Shown: positions 43,663 through 54,700, counted from the stretch's first letter. The stretch: 64,000 bases of DNA from a bacterium (GCA_019753235.1 JAIELF010000021.1:1-64000); one strand, 5' to 3'. Numbers and translations are program-made. Notes: generated by a model not told the origin, from the letters alone.

Positions 43663-44103
43663 GTGCGAGTTTTTGGCGTCATATTGTCGATGGTTTGCCT
43701 GTGGCAGCAACTGGGTGCCACTTGCTCCAGCGGCGGGCACTCGTCGATCATTGTCGACGCAATCTTCGCCCCTGATTTGGGGGACAACTCCATCACCGAA
43801 CGAGGCCAACATTCCTCGGCATGCTGCCATCACCAACACAATCAGCCTACACCGCCAGAAGACGATGGCTCTCGGCCGCATACTCCTTATCACCTCTGCT
43901 CGGCAGCACATCAGATCTTCATCATTCCCTCGAATGTCGAGCTGCCCGACGACTCGACCTCATCGTTCGGTGGAATGACATTCGACGTTTCTCTTGTCGC
44001 TGCCACTGCCATCGGAAATTCGACCTGTCCATCGATTCCGTTCCATCAGCTAGCCCCGCGTGCGCTATCGCTGCGCGCCCAATTTCAGATCCTTCAGATC
44101 TGA
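43663..44103 (+). CDS. Exported Cys/His-rich protein
   Basis: A 146-aa product if GTG 43663 is used (AGAGGA upstream). It has a signal-like helix, then CSSGGHSS, SSACCHHQHN and PHTPYHLCSAAH, and a C-terminal end LSLRAQFQILQI like those of the 41187 and 50207 proteins. It lies between czcC and the His-rich lipoprotein. It probably buffers metal ions. Start choice is uncertain. Confidence 0.5.
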   Translation: MRVFGVILSMVCLWQQLGATCSSGGHSSIIVDAIFAPDLGDNSITERGQHSSACCHHQHNQPTPPEDDGSRPHTPYHLCSAAHQIFIIPSNVELPDDSTSSFGGMTFDVSLVAATAIGNSTCPSIPFHQLAPRALSLRAQFQILQI

Positions 44104-44206
44104 CATCCCTTCCGCATCTTTCCACCAACAACTTCAACGGCATTCCTGTTCTTGAATGCTACTGATTGACTTCATTCCGAATTCTTAACTCGAAAGGGAG
44201 AAACTC

Positions 44207-44782
44207 ATGCGCACTTGGAAAACTCTCGGACTAGCGGCTGTTACTGTCGTCGGCTTCATCGTCGGATGCAGCAACGAAGCCAAGCCAACCACCACGAAAG
44301 AGAAACCAGCCACGACTCCTGCAACTGATGAACATGCTGACGAGCATGCCCATCCTTCGCACGGTCCACACGGAGGGGATCTGATCGAGTTGGGAGACGA
44401 GGAGTACCACGCGGAGTTCGTCCACGACGAGAAGACGTCCGACGTGACGATCTATTTCCTCGACGCTGCGGTCAAAAACGCAGTCGCGATCGATGCCACT
44501 GAAATCGTTATCAACCTCAAGCATGACGGTAAACCCGAACAGCACAAGCTCGCCGCTGAGCCGCAAGAGGGTGACAGCCCAGGCAAGTCGTCCCGCTTTG
44601 TGTCCAAGAAGAACGACGATCTCTGTCATGCGATCGAGGAGGAGGGTGCGAACGCGAAGTTGCAAGTAACTATCGATGGCAAACCGTTCACGGGCGCCAT
44701 CCAACATGAGCACGACCACGAAGGTCATGATCACGACCATGAGCACAAAGAGCATGTCGGCCACGATGACGAGAAGAAGTAG
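44207..44782 (+). CDS. His-rich lipoprotein
   Basis: A 191-aa lipoprotein (lipobox VGC near residue 21). Two His clusters flank a beta-rich middle domain: HADEHAHPSHGPHGG near the N-terminus and HEHDHEGHDHDHEHKEH near the C-terminus. It probably binds zinc or cobalt in the periplasm next to the CzcB adaptor, which begins 41 bases later and has similar His clusters. Confidence 0.75.
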   Translation: MRTWKTLGLAAVTVVGFIVGCSNEAKPTTTKEKPATTPATDEHADEHAHPSHGPHGGDLIELGDEEYHAEFVHDEKTSDVTIYFLDAAVKNAVAIDATEIVINLKHDGKPEQHKLAAEPQEGDSPGKSSRFVSKKNDDLCHAIEEEGANAKLQVTIDGKPFTGAIQHEHDHEGHDHDHEHKEHVGHDDEKK

Positions 44783-44822
44783 TGACTCGGTTCCCAGTCG
44801 TCCCGAGAAAGGAGATTTCAAC

Positions 44823-46253
44823 ATGATTCGATATGGTGTTCGCGTAATGTTGGTGCTGGCCTTGTTGGTCTCTCTCGGGACGATGGGATGGCTGACTCGT
44901 GATTACTGGCTGCCGAAGTCCGCGACCAGTGAGGACGAAGTCGCAGTTGATGATGAGCACGACCACGAGCATGGGAGCGAAGGTGGCACGGAATCCATCG
45001 TCCTTTCGGAACAGGCCCGAAAGAATCTCGGACTCAAAACCGGTCCGGTTGTCGTTGGCGAATTTTGGAGTTCGATGAGCGTACCGGCAACTGTGGTCGA
45101 ACAACCCGGACACAGTCATCGGAAAGTAGCGTCCCCTCTCACGGGCATGGTCAAGCAACTCTTCGTCCACCCCAGTCAGTTGGTGCGACCTGGAGAGCCA
45201 ATCGCGGAATTGGAGCTTTCAGGCGATGCCCTAGCGACTACGCAAAGCGACCTCTTGCAAGTTATTCGTGAACTTGAAGTGAATCAGAGCGAGCTCAATC
45301 GCGTGGAAAACCTTGTTAAGGAGGGATCCTTACCAGAGAAAAACCAACTCCAGCTTGAGTATGACCGAAGACGATTACAGACCCAGCGAGAGAGCAAGGT
45401 TCAACAACTGATTGTGCTGGGGCTTTCCGCAGAGCAAGTGAAGAATATTGAAGAATCTCGTCAATTGATTCGATCTTTTGTCATCCGAACACCCGAAGTG
45501 GCCTCGGAGATTAAGGCCCATCAAGTCTTTCCCAATCGCATTCAGCAGGCCAGTGGCACACTGGCTGAAGAAAAGGATCCGCCGAAGCCCGATTGGTCGT
45601 ACACCGTCGAGTCGTTGGACGTATTCCCCGGTAAGCGAGTACAAATTGGCGACGAACTCTGCAGCTTGGCGTTTCATGCCATCTTGTTCTTGGAAGGTCA
45701 GGCATTTGAAAAGGAGACTGGCATCATTTCAAGAGCGATGGAGCAGGCGTGGCCGCTCACCGCTCGGTTTGAAACCGATCAGGAAAACGTGCTTCGCAAG
45801 CAGGATCTCAAGATTCTGTTCGTCGACAATGTCATCGATCAAGCCAACCGAACGTTTCGCTTCTTCATTGCTCTCCAAAACGAGGTGCTATTGGACAATC
45901 CCGGACCAACCGGAGAGCTGTACCGCACCTGGCGGTTCAAGCCTGGCCAAAAAGCGGAACTCGATGTCCCCACGCAGAAACTTGTCGACGTCATTGTTCT
46001 GCCATCGGATGCGGTGGTGAAGGATGGTCTTGATTCCTTTGTTTTCATCGCCAACGGCAAACGCTTCGATCGGCGGTCCGTTGAAGTAAAGTCGATTGTC
46101 AAAGGGACGGTCGTGGTGGTCAACGATGGAAGTCTCTTTCCAGGAGACACGATTGCTTTGAACAACGCTTATCAACTCAATCTCGCCATCAAGAAGGCAA
46201 GTGGACAAGGGGGCGGTGGTCATGATCACAGTGGGCACAACCACGCACACTAA
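44823..46253 (+). CDS. czcB: CzcB/CusB-type RND periplasmic adaptor
   Basis: A 476-aa membrane-fusion protein. One N-terminal membrane helix (about 9-27), a His/Asp/Glu-rich stretch (DDEHDHEHGSEGG), lipoyl/hairpin landmarks (GMVKQLFVHPSQLVRPGEPIAEL), a coiled coil near 140-210, the beta-barrel region and a His-rich end (GGGHDHSGHNHAH). ATG 44823 is the start. It links the CzcA pump to the CzcC channel and may bind metal by its histidines. Confidence 0.85.
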   Translation: MIRYGVRVMLVLALLVSLGTMGWLTRDYWLPKSATSEDEVAVDDEHDHEHGSEGGTESIVLSEQARKNLGLKTGPVVVGEFWSSMSVPATVVEQPGHSHRKVASPLTGMVKQLFVHPSQLVRPGEPIAELELSGDALATTQSDLLQVIRELEVNQSELNRVENLVKEGSLPEKNQLQLEYDRRRLQTQRESKVQQLIVLGLSAEQVKNIEESRQLIRSFVIRTPEVASEIKAHQVFPNRIQQASGTLAEEKDPPKPDWSYTVESLDVFPGKRVQIGDELCSLAFHAILFLEGQAFEKETGIISRAMEQAWPLTARFETDQENVLRKQDLKILFVDNVIDQANRTFRFFIALQNEVLLDNPGPTGELYRTWRFKPGQKAELDVPTQKLVDVIVLPSDAVVKDGLDSFVFIANGKRFDRRSVEVKSIVKGTVVVVNDGSLFPGDTIALNNAYQLNLAIKKASGQGGGGHDHSGHNHAH

Positions 46254-46304
46254 ACCGCTTCGTGACTTTTTGGGATGCTCGAACTGAGTCTGAACGAGGT
46301 CTTC

Positions 46305-49300
46305 ATGAACGCCATCATCCGCTTCTCCCTTCAACACCGATTAATCATCGTGTGTCTTGCGCTGCTGACACTCGTTTACGGTAGTATCGTGCTCGCCAAT
46401 CTGCCGATAGACATCTTTCCCAGTCTGACTCGGCCGCGCGTCGTCGTCATGACCGAAGCGCCCGGTCTGGCTCCGGAAGAAGTGGAAACACTCGTCACGT
46501 TTCCCTTGGAAACCACCCTGAATGGCGCGACCGGTGTTGAAGCCGTCCGTAGCGCGTCTGGCATTGGCTTGAGCGTCGTCTATGTCGAATTCGGGTGGAG
46601 TACCGACGTCTACCGAGCGCGCCAGATTGTCGCCGAAAGACTGTCTACGGTGAGAGATCGGCTGCCTGAAAGCGTCACTCCGCAACTTGCCCCCGTGAGT
46701 TCCATTATGGGCCAGATTCTCATGATCGGAATGTGGAGCAAGGATGGCTCCACCACTCCGATGGAGACTCGAACACTTGCCGATTGGGTCGTTCGGCAAC
46801 GACTCCTGACGATCTCCGGCGTCTCGCAAGTCATCACGATGGGTGGTCAGCGAAAACAGTACCAAGTCCTTGTCGATCCGTCGAAGCTCTTGAAGTACAA
46901 CGTGACTCTCGCGCAAGTCGAGCAGGCGCTACGTGAAGCAAACCTAAATGCCACCGGCGGCTACCTAGACGAGGGCTCGGTCGAATACCTCGTTCGCGGC
47001 TTGGGACGAGTGACAAGTCTTAAAGACATTGAATCGGCAGTCGTTTTGGACAATCCCGGACGCGCGGTTGTCGTTCGCGACATTGCCAGTGTTGTCGAAG
47101 GACCACAAATAAAGAGGGGTGATTCCTCCGTCAACGGTTTTCCCGCCGTGGTGCTCACCGTTGCCAAGCAGCCGGACTTCGACACGCGACAGTTGACAGC
47201 CGAGATCGAGCGAGCCATTGAGGAGATCAGACCAGCACTTCCTTCCGACATCGTGCTCGATGCGAGTATCTACCAGCAGCGAACCTTCATCGAAATGGGG
47301 GTCGCGAATGTCGTTGAAGCCTTGCGCGATGGGGCCATCCTGATCCTCATCATTTTGTTTCTGTTCTTGCTAAACTTCCGCACAACCTTCATCACCCTGA
47401 CGGCGATTCCCCTTTCCATCGTCATCACCGGACTTGTCTTCAAGCTCTTTGGCCAGTCGATCAACGTCATGACGCTTGGCGGATTGGCTGTCGCCATGGG
47501 GGAACTTGTCGATGACGCGATTGTGGACATCGAAAATGTCTACAGGCGCTTGCGCGAGAACGCCCACGCCACGAAACCCAAGCATCCTCTTGCCGTTATC
47601 TACGAGGCGAGCGTGGAGATTCGTAGCGCGATCGTTTTCGGGACAATGCTCGTGATCCTGGTATTCATTCCCTTGTTCGCACTCTCGGGGATCGAGGGTC
47701 GCCTTTTTGCCCCGCTTGGGATCGCTTATATCGTCTCCATTCTCGCCTCACTCCTTGTATCCTTGACGGTCACTCCTGTCCTTGCCTCCTACTTGCTTGT
47801 CGGATCCAAGACCATGCATCGTGAGAAAGACAGCCCTGTCTTGCGATTTCTCAAGTGGGCTGTCACACCCATCATTCACGTCAGCATGAGTCGCTTCGGA
47901 CTTCCGGCTATCTTGCTGGTGGTGGCGACCTCCATTGTCGGCGCGGGCGTGCTCCTGGCCGGTTTAGGAACAGATTTCCTACCGCCGTTCGATGAAGGAG
48001 CCGCCCAGGTCAATGTTTTTCTTCCGCCGGGCGCGTCTCTGGAAACATCCAACCGAATTAGTCGCATTGTTGATGAACGATTTCGCATGCACATGAAGTC
48101 AGAGGACAAACCGGATGGACTTGTTCGAGGATTCATTCGACGAAGTGGACGTGCGGAACTCGACGAACATGCGGAGGGTGTCAATGTCACTGAATATGTC
48201 GTGGCGCTCAATCCTGATAGCGGATTGTCGCGGCGAGATGCACTTGCGTTGTTGCGCGGCGAACTCGCGGAAATTCCGGGCATTGACTCTGAGGTCGAAC
48301 AGCCGCTCGCCCACCTTATTAGCCACATGTTATCGGGCGTAACGGCGCAGATCGCGATCAAGGTCTATGGAGACGACTTGGATGTCCTTCGTGCGAAGGC
48401 GCAGGAGATTAAATCCGCGATCCAAGGCATCAAAGGACTGGCTCCTCCCGTCGTCGAGCCGCAGCAGATTGTTCCCCAGCTTCGCGTTGAACTCGACCGA
48501 GACAAGCTCTCCCTCTACGGTATCACCGCCGCCTACGTCAATGAGTTCATCGAAACCGCGATGCAGGGGAAGGTCGTCTCCACGATTTTGGACGGACAGC
48601 GAACATTCGATCTCGTGGTTCGACTCGATGAACCTCATCGCACCGATACGGCCAACCTGCATCGCCTGTCCCTTGATCTACCCAAAGGCGGAAGAATTCC
48701 GCTTGGAGCGGTCGCCAATGTTTACGAGGGGGGTGGCCCAAATACGATCAACCGCGAAAACGTTCGGCGTCGCGTCACCATTCGGGCCAACACCACGGAT
48801 CGCGATCTAGGAAGTGTGGTCGCGGATATCCAGAAGGCGGTCAGCAGCAAGATCAAGATGCCCGAGGGCTACTTCGTCGAGTATGGCGGTCAGTTCCAGG
48901 CTCAGCAGGAGGCGAGTCGACAGATGCTTCTTTTGAGCGGCATCTCCGTTCTTGGGGTGTTCCTCGTGCTCTATACGCTCTTTCCGTCGGTCCGCGTTGT
49001 TCTTCAGATCATGCTCGCCCTGCCGATCGCGTTCGTCGGCGGAGTCGTCGCCCTGTTTTTGACTGGGCAGACGTTAACCGTGGCAAGTATGGTCGGATTC
49101 ATCTCTCTTGGGGGGATTGCCGCCCGCAACGGCATTCTGCTCGTCTCCCATTACTTTCATCTGATGCGAGAAGAGGGTGAGGGCTTTACACACTCGATGG
49201 TTGTGCGAGGTAGCTTGGAGAGGCTTGCTCCTGTCTTGATGACGGCCCTCACCGCCGGACTCGGTCTCTTGCCGTTGGTTTTGGGCGGACATCAGCCGGG

Positions 49301-49469
49301 CAAGGAGATTCTCTATCCGGTGGCGACGGTCATTCTGGGAGGACTCATCACATCCACGATCTGCGAATACGTCGTCCATCCTGGAATCTTTTGGTGGTTA
49401 TCGGGCAAAGATGCGGAGCGGTTAGCGCGTCGCGCCAACGACCACTCCAAGGAATTGGAGTTTCACTAG
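46305..49469 (+). CDS. czcA: CzcA-type heavy-metal RND efflux pump
   Basis: A 1054-aa RND transporter with twelve helices and two large periplasmic loops. Proton-relay acids lie in GELVDDAIVDIENVYRRL near residue 405, the pattern of heavy-metal RND pumps. The N-terminal MNAIIRFSLQHRLIIV is typical. ATG 46305 has GAGG upstream; a start at 46275 would add ten residues. It is the inner-membrane engine of the Czc-like complex and probably exports Co, Zn or Cd. Metal choice cannot be read with confidence. Confidence 0.9.
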   Translation: MNAIIRFSLQHRLIIVCLALLTLVYGSIVLANLPIDIFPSLTRPRVVVMTEAPGLAPEEVETLVTFPLETTLNGATGVEAVRSASGIGLSVVYVEFGWSTDVYRARQIVAERLSTVRDRLPESVTPQLAPVSSIMGQILMIGMWSKDGSTTPMETRTLADWVVRQRLLTISGVSQVITMGGQRKQYQVLVDPSKLLKYNVTLAQVEQALREANLNATGGYLDEGSVEYLVRGLGRVTSLKDIESAVVLDNPGRAVVVRDIASVVEGPQIKRGDSSVNGFPAVVLTVAKQPDFDTRQLTAEIERAIEEIRPALPSDIVLDASIYQQRTFIEMGVANVVEALRDGAILILIILFLFLLNFRTTFITLTAIPLSIVITGLVFKLFGQSINVMTLGGLAVAMGELVDDAIVDIENVYRRLRENAHATKPKHPLAVIYEASVEIRSAIVFGTMLVILVFIPLFALSGIEGRLFAPLGIAYIVSILASLLVSLTVTPVLASYLLVGSKTMHREKDSPVLRFLKWAVTPIIHVSMSRFGLPAILLVVATSIVGAGVLLAGLGTDFLPPFDEGAAQVNVFLPPGASLETSNRISRIVDERFRMHMKSEDKPDGLVRGFIRRSGRAELDEHAEGVNVTEYVVALNPDSGLSRRDALALLRGELAEIPGIDSEVEQPLAHLISHMLSGVTAQIAIKVYGDDLDVLRAKAQEIKSAIQGIKGLAPPVVEPQQIVPQLRVELDRDKLSLYGITAAYVNEFIETAMQGKVVSTILDGQRTFDLVVRLDEPHRTDTANLHRLSLDLPKGGRIPLGAVANVYEGGGPNTINRENVRRRVTIRANTTDRDLGSVVADIQKAVSSKIKMPEGYFVEYGGQFQAQQEASRQMLLLSGISVLGVFLVLYTLFPSVRVVLQIMLALPIAFVGGVVALFLTGQTLTVASMVGFISLGGIAARNGILLVSHYFHLMREEGEGFTHSMVVRGSLERLAPVLMTALTAGLGLLPLVLGGHQPGKEILYPVATVILGGLITSTICEYVVHPGIFWWLSGKDAERLARRANDHSKELEFH

Positions 49470-49519
49470 GTATCAGAACAACGTCCGATGGGTACGATGT
49501 TGACAGCAGGTGAGCGACG

Positions 49520-50113
49520 ATGAAGGCAAGAGAAAGCGGGATGCCCGATGAAGAGCAATGGGAATCCTTTTTTCATCCTGAGGAGGTACTTGACCTTTTG
49601 GAACTCCGAGATTGCCGGGGTGACATCGTCGAATTTGGATGTGGCTACGGCACCTTCACCTTGGCCGCCGCTCCACGATGTCGCGGCCTCATTCACGCTC
49701 TCGACATCGATCCGGAGATGATCACGCGGGTGATGCAAAAAGCACGGAAGGCTTGCGTATCCAACATTGTCGTTGCCACGCGAGATTTTCTCGTCGAAGG
49801 AACGGGTCTCGGGGACGCTTCTTGCGAGTATGCGATGCTCTTTAACATCCTTCACCTCGCGGAACGAGAGACGCTACTTCGCGAAGCCTACCGAGTCCTG
49901 CGTCCCCGCGGTCGGCTTGGAGTTATCCATTGGAACTACGATCCGGCGACGCCCAGGGGTCCGAGCATGGCAATACGGCCGAGGCCAGATGATTGCCAGC
50001 GATGGGTCCAGAACATAGGCTTTGAGTTACCCAAAAGCCCCATAGTGATGTTGCCTCCCTATCACTACGGTTTCGTGGCTCAAAAGACGGCGGAAGCGGA
50101 GGCTTCATCATGA
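49520..50113 (+). CDS. SAM-dependent methyltransferase (class I)
   Basis: A 197-aa methyltransferase with motif I VEFGCGYGTFTL, ALDIDPEMI (motif II), the FNILHLAE/VLRPRGRLGVIHW region and no extra domain. It sits between the RND genes and the ABC efflux genes. A small methyltransferase in a metal island could methylate a metalloid, but no arsenic-type cysteines (as in ArsM) are evident, so the substrate is open. Confidence 0.75.
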   Translation: MKARESGMPDEEQWESFFHPEEVLDLLELRDCRGDIVEFGCGYGTFTLAAAPRCRGLIHALDIDPEMITRVMQKARKACVSNIVVATRDFLVEGTGLGDASCEYAMLFNILHLAERETLLREAYRVLRPRGRLGVIHWNYDPATPRGPSMAIRPRPDDCQRWVQNIGFELPKSPIVMLPPYHYGFVAQKTAEAEASS

Positions 50114-50206
50114 GGGATCCCGAATTTGTTACCTTGCCTGATATCCGGTCGATTGTTGACACGAAGAGGTACCGAGTCGACAATGAATAAATCGTGGGAG
50201 TAAAGA

Positions 50207-50605
50207 ATGCTTCGAACAGTTGTTACGTTGAGCGTCGTGGTCGGGCTATTGCTCTGTCCGCTTCGCTGCTTCGGCATGTTTCGCGGCAGCGCGTTCACTT
50301 CCGAATCGACGACCTCATGTTGTAGCGACCATTGTTGCGACTCGCGCACTGACCATCAACCCGAAAAGGAAAACACTCCTTCTGACGATTGCGAGTGCGA
50401 GCAATGCCTGTGCAAGGGATGTTTGGTCGAGTCGGCTCTGAAAGTCGCGGTCGAGATTTCTCTATGCGTCGATCCATTTGCCTCTCCCCTCGAGATCATT
50501 GTTTTCTCGTCCGATAGCGAATGTTCCTTGGTCCGCGTCGATCCTGTTGATGCCTCTCGTTCCGGTTGGATGCTGCGCATTACTCTTCAGTCCATGCTCT
50601 TATAG
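50207..50605 (+). CDS. Exported Cys-rich protein before the ABC efflux genes
   Basis: A 132-aa protein with a signal peptide (about 1-25), dense cysteines (TSCCSDHCCDS, DCECEQCLCKGC) and a hydrophobic C-terminal end WMLRITLQSMLL. It resembles the 41187-41636 product in layout and ending. It precedes the ABC-type efflux genes, as 41187 precedes the Czc genes. Probably a periplasmic metal binder. Confidence 0.62.
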   Translation: MLRTVVTLSVVVGLLLCPLRCFGMFRGSAFTSESTTSCCSDHCCDSRTDHQPEKENTPSDDCECEQCLCKGCLVESALKVAVEISLCVDPFASPLEIIVFSSDSECSLVRVDPVDASRSGWMLRITLQSMLL

Positions 50606-50704
50606 TCCTTCCTCCATCCCTTTCTCCTTCCGTTGATATCGTCTCGATTCGGGCAATTCGAGTTGGGTGATCAAGGCATACTTGTTCCATTTGAGAGTTC
50701 AGTC

Positions 50705-51871
50705 ATGCGCCGTCGGTTGCTCCCTTGGGATTATGCTGTCCGCAATCTATTCCGCCGTCCTTCACGGAGCATGCTCACGCTCGTGGCGATGACGACGGTC
50801 GTCCTGCTAATCTTTGTGGTCATTGGATTCGTGCGCGGACTCGAAGGATCACTTCAAATCAGCGGCGACCCGGATGTCGTCCTGGTCTACTCGGTAGGTG
50901 CGGAGGAGAACATTGAGAACTCATCGGTCGCCGGTCGCATTCCTGGACTCCTCACAGCGAGTCTCGATGTTGTTCAGAGCCGTTTCGGCGTTGTCCACTC
51001 ATCCCCCGAACTTTTTCTCGGTACTCGTGTTTCGGACTCACTCAAAGAGCACGGATCGATGGGACTCGTCCGAGGGGTCACGACCGCTGCTCCTCTCGTC
51101 CGTCGTCGCGTCCGCATCACCGAAGGTCGATGGCCTAGCGCGGGCGAAGTGATCGTCGGTCATCTTGCCGCTGCGAAGCTCGGATTCGGCATCGACCAGC
51201 TTTCCATGGGTCGCGAGATCTTCCTGGAAGGTAGGAGTTGGAAGATTGCCGGTCACTTCACGGCAGAGGGATCGGCCTTCGAATCGGAGATATGGTGTCC
51301 GCTCGACGATCTTCAGCAGTCACTCAAACGACAGGATGTAAGCGTGGTCGCTCTTCTCCTCAAGGCGGACGCATTGCCGATGGAGGTCGAGCTGTTCTGC
51401 AAGGAGCGGACTGATCTCGAACTTCAAGCGATCGGCGAGGCGGAATACTACGCGTCGTTGCAAAAGTTCTATCGCCCCGTTCGAATCCTTGCATGGGTGA
51501 TCGTGGCACTCGTCGCGGGCTCTGGGATCTTTGCCGGATTCAACACGATGTACGGCGCAGTCATGGGCCGTGTTCGGGAACTAGCGATGTTGCAGGCCGT
51601 CGGATACCGAAGGGTCGCCATTCTTATCAGCCTCATTCAAGAGGCAATGGTTCTCGCTTCCGCGGCTTCACTTCTTGCAGGGGTGATGGCACTCGTACTC
51701 TTCAACGGCGTAGCTGTCAGATTCACGATGGGTGCGTTCGCCCTGCGAATCGACAGCGTAGCGATTCTACTAGGCTGCGGCGTTGGACTTCTCCTGGGAA
51801 TCTTTGGTGCGATACCTGCCGGCATCCGTGCGTTGCGAATGCCGGTCGTTGAAAGTCTTAAGGCCATTTGA
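50705..51871 (+). CDS. MacB/FtsX-like ABC transporter permease
   Basis: A 388-aa protein with an N-terminal helix (about 20-42), a large periplasmic domain and three C-terminal helices (about 267-290, 315-340 and 355-380), the MacB/LolC permease topology. The opening [18 protein letters not shown] is typical. ATG 50705 is used. A second permease and an ATPase follow at 54701 and 53988, so the complex would be heteromeric. Confidence 0.8.
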   Translation: MRRRLLPWDYAVRNLFRRPSRSMLTLVAMTTVVLLIFVVIGFVRGLEGSLQISGDPDVVLVYSVGAEENIENSSVAGRIPGLLTASLDVVQSRFGVVHSSPELFLGTRVSDSLKEHGSMGLVRGVTTAAPLVRRRVRITEGRWPSAGEVIVGHLAAAKLGFGIDQLSMGREIFLEGRSWKIAGHFTAEGSAFESEIWCPLDDLQQSLKRQDVSVVALLLKADALPMEVELFCKERTDLELQAIGEAEYYASLQKFYRPVRILAWVIVALVAGSGIFAGFNTMYGAVMGRVRELAMLQAVGYRRVAILISLIQEAMVLASAASLLAGVMALVLFNGVAVRFTMGAFALRIDSVAILLGCGVGLLLGIFGAIPAGIRALRMPVVESLKAI

Positions 51872-51895
51872 GCCATTCTTTGAAAGGACCTTTCC

Positions 51896-52396
51896 ATGCG
51901 ATGTGAATTCTTTCTTCCCTGTGTGGCGATCGTTGGTTTGAGCCTTGGGGGATGCTCGAAAAGCACTTCCCCCTCCGCGGCTACTTCGGAGGTCATCCTC
52001 GCCGCGAAACCGCCGGGAGCATTGGGTGTCATCCAGGCCCGTAAAGATGCGAAGGACAAGGAAGATATTGTCGTGGAAGGTCGCATCGGAGGTGACCCAA
52101 AGCCATTCGTTGACGGAATCGCGGCATTTTCCATCGTCGATATGGAACTGAAGCCGTGCGCGACCGAAGAAGGATGTCCCACGCCGTGGGATTACTGCTG
52201 CGATCTCGACAAGCTCCCGGAACGCAAAGCGCTCGTCAAAGTGGTTGATGGGTCCGGTAAACCTATGGCGTCGGACGCGCGTCAACTTCTTGGCGTCAAA
52301 GAACTCTCCACTGTGACTGTTCGCGGAAAAGCGAGCCGAGATGAAGCCGGCAACTTGACAATTCTCGCCTCCGGCATCTTCGTGGAAGCAAATTAA
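51896..52396 (+). CDS. Lipoprotein of the ABC efflux operon
   Basis: A 166-aa protein with lipobox GGC near residue 20, then a beta-rich domain (KDIVVEGRIGGDPKPF, AFSIVDMELKPC) with a Cys cluster, CATEEGC and DYCCDLDKLP. It starts 25 bases after the permease gene. The Cys pairs suggest a disulfide or metal site. Family not recognised; OB-fold-like features resemble other metal-operon lipoproteins. Confidence 0.6.
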   Translation: MRCEFFLPCVAIVGLSLGGCSKSTSPSAATSEVILAAKPPGALGVIQARKDAKDKEDIVVEGRIGGDPKPFVDGIAAFSIVDMELKPCATEEGCPTPWDYCCDLDKLPERKALVKVVDGSGKPMASDARQLLGVKELSTVTVRGKASRDEAGNLTILASGIFVEAN

Positions 52397-52408
52397 GGAG
52401 GCAACGCC

Positions 52409-53959
52409 GTGACTTCGAAGGTCAACCTGAAGGACCTCGTCAACCCTCGTGAATTGATGCCGTTGGCCGCTCCGCCACGTCGCATCGCCTCACGATACGT
52501 GCTTCCAACGCTGGTTTTGGGTGGATTCATCATGATGCTCATTTGGGCATCGTGGGATCACTTGCTTCCTGCCCGCGAAGTCACCGTCGTGCCCGTCATC
52601 ACCAGCCGGGCGGAGGTCAAAAACTCGGGTGCTCCCCTTTTCCAGGCACCTGGATGGATTGAACCCCGCCCCAGACCCGTCGTCGTCTCCGCTCTCATTG
52701 AAGGAGTGATTCAAGATCTGCTGATCGTTGAGGGGCAGGCTGTCAAGAAGGGAGAAACGATCGCCCGCCTGATCGACGTCGACGCACGATTGGCATTTGA
52801 ACAAGCGGAAAACGAATATCGACAACGGCAGGCGCAGTGCGAATTGACCAAAGCGGAATTGGCAGCCGCCCGATCTCGCTTGGAAAATCCCGTGCATCTG
52901 GATGCGCTCCTCGCCGAAGCTGAGTCGGCTCTTGCGCGGACCAGCACGGAGCGGGCAAAACTTCCCTCGCTCATCGAATCGGCGTCCATTCGACTTCGAT
53001 TTGCCGAACAAGATCTTTCTGGCAAGCAGCAATCGCAAGACGCGATTTCTGAGCGTCTGCTACAGCGAAGCCAAAGCGAACGGGACGCCGCATCGACGGA
53101 ACTCACTGAGCTTCAAGGAAGAGATGCATTTCTGGATCGGGAGATTGTCGCGCTCGAAAACAAACGCAAGGCACTCGCTTCCCAGCGTCAACTTCTCGTT
53201 GAAGAGAAGCTTCGACTCGCCGACGCGGAAGCAAGAGTTCGCCAGGCCGATGGCAACCTGCGGCAAGCGGAATTGTCCGTGCAAGGAGCCCAGCTTCGGC
53301 TGGATAGGACTCACGTGGTTTCTCCGATCTCAGGTCGAGTGCTACAGGTGATCGTTCGACCGGGAACTCGCGTGATGGGACTTTCGCCAAATTCGGCTCA
53401 GGACTCCACGACCGTCGCCACGCTTTATGATCCCGCGATGCTGCAAGTACGCGCGGATGTCAGACTCGAAGATGTGCCAAACGTGCAGCCGGGCCAAAAG
53501 GTGCAGATCGAGACCGCCTCCGCAAGCCATCCTCTCGACGGAGAGGTTCTCTTTGCCACGTCGTCAGCGAACATTCAGAAAAACACACTCGAAGTCAAGG
53601 TGGCGATTCACAATCCGCCCCAGACGATTCGGCCTGAAATGCTCACGAAGGTGACCTTCCTGTCACCCGAAACCACTGAATCCGCATCGCCTGAACCATC
53701 GACTGAGCGCATTCTTGTTCCGCGCTCGTTGATCGAGAAAGACGGCGTCAACACGTTTCTGTGGGTTGTGGAGGGAGAAGGGCATGCCATACGCCGCTCC
53801 ATTCAACTGGGTCAGGCGGGGACCGAGGAACTGGCGGAGGCTGTGAGTGGCATACAGCCAACGGACCGACTCATTAGCTCTGATCGGCAAAACTTGAACG
53901 ACGGCGATCGTGTCACGATTGTCCGTGAAGATGCTTCCCTCGGCCTGGGAATTCATTGA
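52409..53959 (+). CDS. MacA/HlyD-type periplasmic adaptor
   Basis: A 516-aa membrane-fusion protein with a GTG start at 52409. One N-terminal helix (about 31-49), lipoyl half-motifs ([20 protein letters not shown] and [20 protein letters not shown]) flanking a long coiled-coil hairpin (about 125-290), then beta-barrel domains. It pairs with the MacB-like permeases and ATPase encoded around it. Confidence 0.82.
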   Translation: MTSKVNLKDLVNPRELMPLAAPPRRIASRYVLPTLVLGGFIMMLIWASWDHLLPAREVTVVPVITSRAEVKNSGAPLFQAPGWIEPRPRPVVVSALIEGVIQDLLIVEGQAVKKGETIARLIDVDARLAFEQAENEYRQRQAQCELTKAELAAARSRLENPVHLDALLAEAESALARTSTERAKLPSLIESASIRLRFAEQDLSGKQQSQDAISERLLQRSQSERDAASTELTELQGRDAFLDREIVALENKRKALASQRQLLVEEKLRLADAEARVRQADGNLRQAELSVQGAQLRLDRTHVVSPISGRVLQVIVRPGTRVMGLSPNSAQDSTTVATLYDPAMLQVRADVRLEDVPNVQPGQKVQIETASASHPLDGEVLFATSSANIQKNTLEVKVAIHNPPQTIRPEMLTKVTFLSPETTESASPEPSTERILVPRSLIEKDGVNTFLWVVEGEGHAIRRSIQLGQAGTEELAEAVSGIQPTDRLISSDRQNLNDGDRVTIVREDASLGLGIH

Positions 53960-53987
53960 CTCATCGCTGCAACGAAAGGAGGAAACC

Positions 53988-54698
53988 ATGTCGCTGGTTG
54001 AAATCCGAGGACTCTCGAAGGTGTTCCAGAAAGGTGGCGAAACTGTCAAGCCGCTGGAGGATGTCGATCTCGACATCGAGCGAGGAGAGTTCGTCTCCTT
54101 GATGGGCCCTAGTGGAACCGGCAAGAGCACGTTACTCAATCTCGTGGCGGGAATTGATCGGCCAAGCGCCGGGTCGATTCGCGTGGGGGAAACCGAGGTG
54201 ACCAAGCTCTCGCGCGCCAAGCTTGCTGATTGGCGGGCGGGCCACCTGGGATACATCTTTCAGACCCACAATCTCATCCCTGTGCTCACCGCGTATGAGA
54301 ATATCGAACTACCGCTCTTTCTTTTGCCACTCTCCCGAACGGAGAGACAGAAGCGCGTCAACATCGCGCTCGATGCCGTTGGACTTGTGGATCGCGCCTA
54401 CCACTACCCAAGACAACTCTCGGGGGGACAAGAACAACGCGTCGGGATCGCGAGAGCGATCGTTGCCAACCCACAAGTGATCGTCGCCGACGAACCGACG
54501 GGAAGCCTGGATGCCGACACCGGCTCGCAAATCCGAAGTTTACTTTGCCAGCTCAACGAGGAACTGGGTATGACCCTCTTACTGGTGACGCACGACCGTG
54601 AGGTTGCTTCCTTAGCCGGTCGACAGCTTCGGCTTGACCACGGCAAGATCGTCGAGGCTTCTCGTGTTCGCGTCGCGAACTCAACAGTAGGAGGCTGA
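53988..54698 (+). CDS. ABC transporter ATPase (MacB/LolD family)
   Basis: A 236-aa ATPase: Walker [10 protein letters not shown] (about 42-50), signature [15 protein letters not shown] (about 144), Walker [13 protein letters not shown] (about 166) and the H-loop THD. ATG 53988 follows AAAGGAGG. It energises the permeases on either side. Confidence 0.9.
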   Translation: MSLVEIRGLSKVFQKGGETVKPLEDVDLDIERGEFVSLMGPSGTGKSTLLNLVAGIDRPSAGSIRVGETEVTKLSRAKLADWRAGHLGYIFQTHNLIPVLTAYENIELPLFLLPLSRTERQKRVNIALDAVGLVDRAYHYPRQLSGGQEQRVGIARAIVANPQVIVADEPTGSLDADTGSQIRSLLCQLNEELGMTLLLVTHDREVASLAGRQLRLDHGKIVEASRVRVANSTVGG

Positions 54699-54700
54699 CA

